Source: Ascaris suum (lineage: Eukaryota > Nematoda > Chromadorea > Rhabditida > Ascarididae). From it: 64,000 nucleotides of DNA. The translations under genes were made by a program, and so were the position numbers. Within the stretch, counting starts at the first letter, position 1. Every line of letters starts with the position of its first letter. The stretch is taken from NCBI GenBank assembly GCA_013433145.1, contig CM024175.1:9160516-9224515 (forward strand). The letters run 5' to 3'. Positions 59,055-64,000 of this stretch are shown piece after piece. The notes under the pieces are model-generated. The model was not told the DNA's origin, searched no databases, and saw only the letters and a program-made list of their open reading frames with translations.

Positions 59055-59132
59055 TCATTTCCATAGACGGGGACGAACCCGACAGCTCTCGCTTGCCACG
59101 AGAGTGTACTATCACTGAGCTATCGTGTATGT
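59055..59132 (-). mobile_element. tRNA-derived relic (SINE or tRNA pseudogene)
   Basis: On the minus strand the A-box-like TAGCTCAGTGATAG (59109-59122) is followed at normal spacing by the B-box GGGTTCGTCCCC (59069-59080). Between them an anticodon-arm-like hairpin CTCTCG/CGAGAG can form. The acceptor ends do not pair, and the base before the would-be anticodon is not T, so it is not a working tRNA. A SINE head is the likeliest reading. Confidence 0.6.
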
Positions 59133-60059
59133 TTAAGTTCACCAGCTTACAGCTGGGCCCCAACACATACACATTCACCATTAATTAGAACATATATTTA
59201 ACACATTACTTGCATATTTTAATTAATAGGTTCCATCTGAACAGTATTCAATGGGATGCTTGCTCAAATGGCTACTTATCTAATTGAATTCTACGTCCAA
59301 CATTCCACCACCCTCACTGAACGGTCCCTTCGGTTGTGTCGACGAACTAGCACAAAACAGTGTTCCTCTAGAACGAAATCAGGATAGCAGCTGGTGGCCA
59401 CCGGTTGTTGAAATAAACTGGGTCGAAACCATACCATAAAAATCTGAACGATATCGCGTAAACACTTCAGATGCATAGGCGATTTGCCGAAATAAAATAA
59501 CTTCAATAAAACTGAACGCAATAAAATAGCCTAGAAATTGAAATAAACATGAAGAGTAAATGACGAAAAAATAGGTCTTGTATTGCATTTGCATTATTTG
59601 CAAGCAATGTTTATATTGCATTGCATTTGCATGCTATTTCAATAGCACAAATGTTGCGAAAATAAAATTAAACTTTAAAAACGAGGATGGATTCGCTTCT
59701 TTCTTTACTCGTTTGCAACCTCTCTATACACGCCCACCCAAAACTGTAAGTATATTAAACAATGGAATAGATCAAATGAGTTGGCCGGTCATCCAACTCA
59801 TCACAATAAACGGAATTGTGAGCAGTGGTCGAGTTGGACGTACGCGCACATTTGCTATAGACGGAAAGAGACGTTCGCAGATAGGTGGCGACTGCGAAAG
59901 ATTATAGCGCAGCATGTCAAAACCGCTATTGCACTCGCCTCACTCCAACACAAACAAATACACTCTCAACAGCTTGCCGACACCCTCCCCTCACATTTTC
60001 CGTGAACGCCTGTCGTTCTTCCTAATAGCAAGAAACAAATTGCAAATATAAAGTTGAAT
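59133..60059. other. No gene recognised
   Basis: GC-richer blocks at 59290-59480 and 59780-60005 give open frames in several registers without motifs. GAGTTGG and CCAACTC form a small hairpin near 59778. The second block may be the edge of the adjoining retroelement insertion. Confidence 0.35.
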
Positions 60060-60660
60060 ATAGTAGTATAGTAATGTCTTTATTCATTCATGCAAGAATA
60101 AAGAAAGGATAAAAAGTAAAGACATGAAACAACACGAAACAGAACAAATTACGTGTAAGTCATAGAGTCAAGCCGATTCATGAATACGGTTGTATGCTGC
60201 GCATCGACTACTCTTTGATATAACTGATTCCAGGTTCAGACAACCCTGGATTGAGAGCCATGCAAGACCCTATCAGTCATGCAAGTTTTTTACGGGTTAA
60301 TTGAAAATCGTGAACACAGCACTCTTGAGCAGGAGCCAGGCTGAAGAACTTCTCTAGTGGAACATCAGAAAAAGCTCGGATGATGCGGTAGCAGATGGCA
60401 GGATCAAACTGAACTCTTCGGTATTCTATGGATTGCAAACTGAACATCTTGAGGCGAGTTGCGTAATGTGGGTGGGACCGCCCGGAAAACATCTTGCAAA
60501 AAGCAATGCGAGTGAAATATTTTGAACTTCTTGAACTTGGTTTATATCCTAGCGCAAATAAGACGACCAAATTTGGGAACAATATTCGAGTTTGAAGCGA
60601 TAGCAGATAATAAAGGCTTCACGGTAACGCTCTGAACGTTTAGACAGCGGCTAAGGGAGA
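60060..60660 (-). mobile_element. CR1/Jockey-like LINE, 3' end relic
   Basis: On the minus strand a frame at about 60560-60645 reads YRFKLEYCSQIWSSYL, the conserved C-terminal reverse-transcriptase segment (LEYCSxxWSPY). After a frame change, the 101-codon frame 60277-60582 continues with KYFTRIAF, HYATRLKMFSLQSIEYRR and CYRIIRAF. This is the usual R-L...L-x-S-L...RR order at the end of CR1/Jockey-type ORF2 proteins. The ORF ends at 60277, followed by about 200 bases of 3' UTR. Only the 3' end is present and the frame is broken, as expected for an old 5'-truncated copy. Confidence 0.75.
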
Positions 60661-63159
60661 GAGATAGAAGTAGCCGGTCGGACTAGAATGATGTTGGCTG
60701 TTCACCACTATAACTGTTGTTGGAAAGTTCGTATATTCATTCCCAGGTACCTCATTTAGATAACAATGAGGTTACCTTACTCTCCCCAGGTAAGTATTTA
60801 ATAAAGTCCCTTTCTTTATTAGTATCATGTTATCGATCGACAGCAGTCGTTATCGCCATTTTGCTTCAATCAATGTCAACATTAAAGATGTACTTTAATC
60901 ATCACAAAATATTAAACAATTGCACATCGATCGAGATTCCCATCAGAAGCATCCTTATGTTTAAAAAGAAAACAGGAAATTTTTTAAAAAATTACTGCGA
61001 TTTCATTTGTTCGGACTTTTTTCCTTTTGAAGAGAATTATGGAAAATATTTCAAATAATCTCTTTTATCTTTTAAATTACACATGAAAGAATATAGTCGA
61101 TGAAATCAAACGTATAGAATTTTATCGATATCTATTATCGCCTTACTTCACCATTTTAATTTTATCTATTTCATGAATTATTTCATAATTTCTATGAGAT
61201 TTTATTTACGCATATGGAAAAAATTTTATTTACTCTTATTGATAAACATTTCATAGATGCTAAATTTCGTAAGAAAAATTCATCGGAAATTTTATTTCAC
61301 TCTAATTTCTAATGTGACTATTAAATTTCATTTCATTTCCTATGAAAAAATCTCATAACACCATAACTTAGTAATTATGTAATTGCTATTGCGATCAAAA
61401 TCAATAACAACATTTGCCGTGACTATGCGCGAATATAAAGAAAACAAAGATGTTGCTGATCGACCGAGCAGAAATGTAACAACTCATAAAAATATCAAAG
61501 TTGCACATTTATTTGGCGTATAAAGAAGTGGCAAGCTGTAAGTTACAACAAACTTCAAATGCGTCAACAAGCAAGGCATATAAACACAGCCTAACGGTTC
61601 AGCAACAAACCGCCGCTTCCACTGTTGAACTGTGACTTCGTTCTTTGTGGTTGTCTCTCGTCGTCTATGGGTGGATATCAACAACGTAGGTTGCCTTACT
61701 CGATAATAACAATCTAATGTCACATCGTTTTAAATGCTGATTTTGAAGCTACCTTAGTGCAACAGTTGTGTCACATACAGAGCAGCCTCGTTTTTTCTGT
61801 CCAACTTTTTTTTCGACGTCGGCGTTTGCTGCTGTGTATGGGCGCGTAGACTTTGTTGTTGTCACTGTATGCTAACGTTGGGCATTTTGTTTGTGATGGT
61901 GTACACTGTCGTTGTCAGGGTTAGCGGATGGTCGCGTGTTTGTTATGTGCGCGTTTACTGTCGTTTTTTCGTATGAAAACAGAGGTTTAAATACCCAAGT
62001 TTGAGGTCTGGTTCTCAAACGGCACCAACGTACATACAAGATTCTTTGCGTGGCAGAATACGGTGTTGGTATTGGAAAACGAGCCGCCTCAACAATATAC
62101 CTCTTCCACTTGTCAGGATTGAAGAGAAAATAGCAAATCATAATACGAGAATTCAATCTTATCGCTTTCCCTTCTACTGAACTTTCCGTTGTATATGTAT
62201 GTGCTCGAGTTTATTTCTTCTCTAAAGAAAAATGCAGTAGTAAATGGTTTATGCAAATGCAGCAACCTATAGTGAGGGAAATAAACTTGTTGAAGCAATC
62301 TGCTAGACAAATCTGCAAAGTTTGCATTTCAAAAAAAAAAAAAAAAATTCGCATCTACATTTTGCACACTGCTACACCGCATTTTAGAAATTTGGAAAAC
62401 ACGTTGTTGCAATCTCCCATTTTTAAGAAACTTAATTAATGATACAACATACAATACCTCATATCCTACATCAAATTTTACGTCCTAATGCAATTACAGT
62501 TATTTGAAGATTTCAGAAAAATATGCACCCGTTTTAAATCGATCGGATTGTTATTTTGTAACGACTAGAACGTTGAAAAATGAATTTTTTTTTTTTTAAT
62601 GAAAGATTTTAATAAATGCTCATTCGATCAATTTCAAAATGATAGCATAATTTCATATATTAATTACCTGTTGCTAACTTAAGAAATTAATTGGTGAGAT
62701 GAGGGTGATGGAAAACTACACATCGTACCACTCCCTCTGTTGTGTTTTTCCATTTAAATTGTTCCTTAAGAAAACAGTACAGCTATATTTGTCAAGAAAG
62801 TAAGAAATTAATAAATTTTCCAAAAAAAAAACAACCAAATTCCGATGAATTACAAAATTCAAGAAAAATAAAACTATTTAGGAACCATATCCCCACAGAA
62901 GTAATATTTTTTAATGATATATGAAGAAAAAAAAAACTACTTCCAAAAACAGTTCTACAACTATAGTGATTTCATCTTTTTCACGGTCACAGTCGTTGGA
63001 TACAAAGGATATTATTGTATGAATACTAGATAATTTTACAACATTTTCTATTTTACAAAGGATATAATAGTAATTTATAATATAATATTCTTTTATATTT
63101 AATCGTATATCTTTCGAAAAGGTATACGATGAAATGTTAAGGAATAACCCGATCTGAGG
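60661..63159. other. No gene recognised; one atypical block
   Basis: The block at about 61480-62110 is less AT-rich and rich in GTT/TGT motifs on the plus strand. Open frames of 79 and 94 codons on the minus strand (61484-61723, 61872-62156) have no family match. It may be a further repeat insertion. The rest is AT-rich and non-coding. Confidence 0.35.
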
Positions 63160-63960
63160 GGCACACATTTAATTAAATGATCGCTGATCGATACGACAGA
63201 TGCACAACTGCGATTCGTCGATCAATTGGGATATCGCTGAGCGATGCAGAAGCATATTGACCCGCCTGAGAGGAAAGCCATCTGCCGAATTATTGTTATG
63301 ACAACAACGTATCCCTTACATGCGTATGGTTAACTCATCCTCTATCATAATAAATATACTCATCAAATATGCAATCACTTAAATTTAGACATTCAAATCT
63401 TGAATTCTCTTGAAAAATCGACAATTTCATTTAAAAAATGTACCCAAATTACTGGGATCAGCGGAGGGGGCAGGGTGAGGTGGGAGGGGGGAGGGGAGGG
63501 GGAGGGAGTGGAGAAGCAGAATACAGGCAAAAAAAGCTCTTTAAGAGGAAAGTATTTGGCCGTAATATGATGAATTATTTCAAAATGCTTCTTATTATAT
63601 TCATTTAAAAAAAAAATTCGTTCACGCTTGGTTGAATTTTACCAGTGGCCAATTAGGTGAAATTATTCTCCACTGAATTCTCCAAAAATTGAGACCTCTT
63701 ATTTGATCACTATCAACGGATCAATATGAAAGGAGAACAGTCGTTATGCCTCATTTAACAGAATGAATCATAAGGGTCATCGATGGTGCACAATGAAACC
63801 CAAAGAGGAAATGACTTCATAGAAATGCGATGAACGCTTTTTCTTTCAGCAGCTTTTCGGCTTGAGCTTCCCTTTCATAGCAGCGCGCTAATGTTCCAAG
63901 CATCCTTTGCGCTATCAACGACTTTAATTAAACTCATCGGAAAAGCAACAAAAATCAATC
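63160..63960. other. Two short coding-like patches at the window edge
   Basis: At about 63197-63300 a plus frame reads MHNCDSSINWDIAERC and then ILTRLRGKPSAELL before a GTTATG. At 63849 a strong TTTCTTTCAG acceptor on the plus strand opens a frame reading FRLELPFHSSALMFQASF to the window end. The opposite strand there reads MLGTLARCYEREAQAEKLL. Either strand could be coding. They may be exons of a gene that continues outside the window. Confidence 0.25.
63472..63521 (+). repeat. G-rich tract with quadruplex potential
   Basis: At least six runs of three or more G, separated by one or two bases, occur within 50 bases, matching the simple G-quadruplex pattern. Confidence 0.8.
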
Positions 63961-64000
63961 ATTTTGGTATATATGCATTTTACGGTGGTCAGGACTGAAA

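Noticed and set aside
59055..59132. Functional tRNA gene
   Set aside because: Pol III boxes are present, but acceptor pairing is absent and the anticodon loop lacks T33.

Overview
The window looks like nuclear DNA of a nematode, probably of the rhabditid/strongylid lineage. The DNA is visibly AT-rich. Introns run from about 50 bases to over 5 kb and end in short T-rich acceptors (TTTCAG type). One gene carries a DB module, a cysteine-rich domain known from nematodes, and has what looks like a spliced-leader acceptor just before its ATG. The species cannot be named from the sequence alone. No prokaryotic genes, CRISPR arrays or rRNA were seen.

Layout. (1) About 1.5-12.1 kb, plus strand: a multi-exon gene for a protein with three tandem von Willebrand factor A (vWA) domains. 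Each domain is built from four exons plus a linker exon with the same phases. Worn remains of a fourth unit lie just upstream. (2) 12.1-19.6 kb: no gene recognised; it holds an RTE-type retrotransposon 3' end, a TG-rich tract and a SINE-like element. (3) 19.6-24.9 kb, plus strand: a complete five-exon gene for a predicted secreted 223-residue DB-module protein, with its poly(A) signal. (4) 24.9-29.4 kb: no gene seen. (5) 29.4-42.4 kb, minus strand: a complete ten-exon gene for the NCK adaptor (SH3-SH3-SH3-SH2, 428 residues), ortholog of C. elegans nck-1. (6) 42.4-54.1 kb: mostly AT-rich non-coding DNA with long TA and GA microsatellites. (7) 54.1-58.4 kb, minus strand: a few exons with matching phases from a gene I cannot name. 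(8) 58.8-64 kb: a tRNA-like relic, a CR1/Jockey-like LINE 3' end, and some short coding-like patches that could not be resolved.

The two plus-strand genes encode extracellular, nematode-type proteins. NCK is an intracellular adaptor linking phosphotyrosine signals to actin regulation. Nothing suggests the three genes form a functional cluster. The most unusual content is the vWA gene: all three domains have lost the metal-ion (MIDAS) residues, one intron requires a GC donor, and broken extra units remain upstream and inside an intron. All exon models come from reading frames, splice consensus and phase; no transcript or database comparison was possible.
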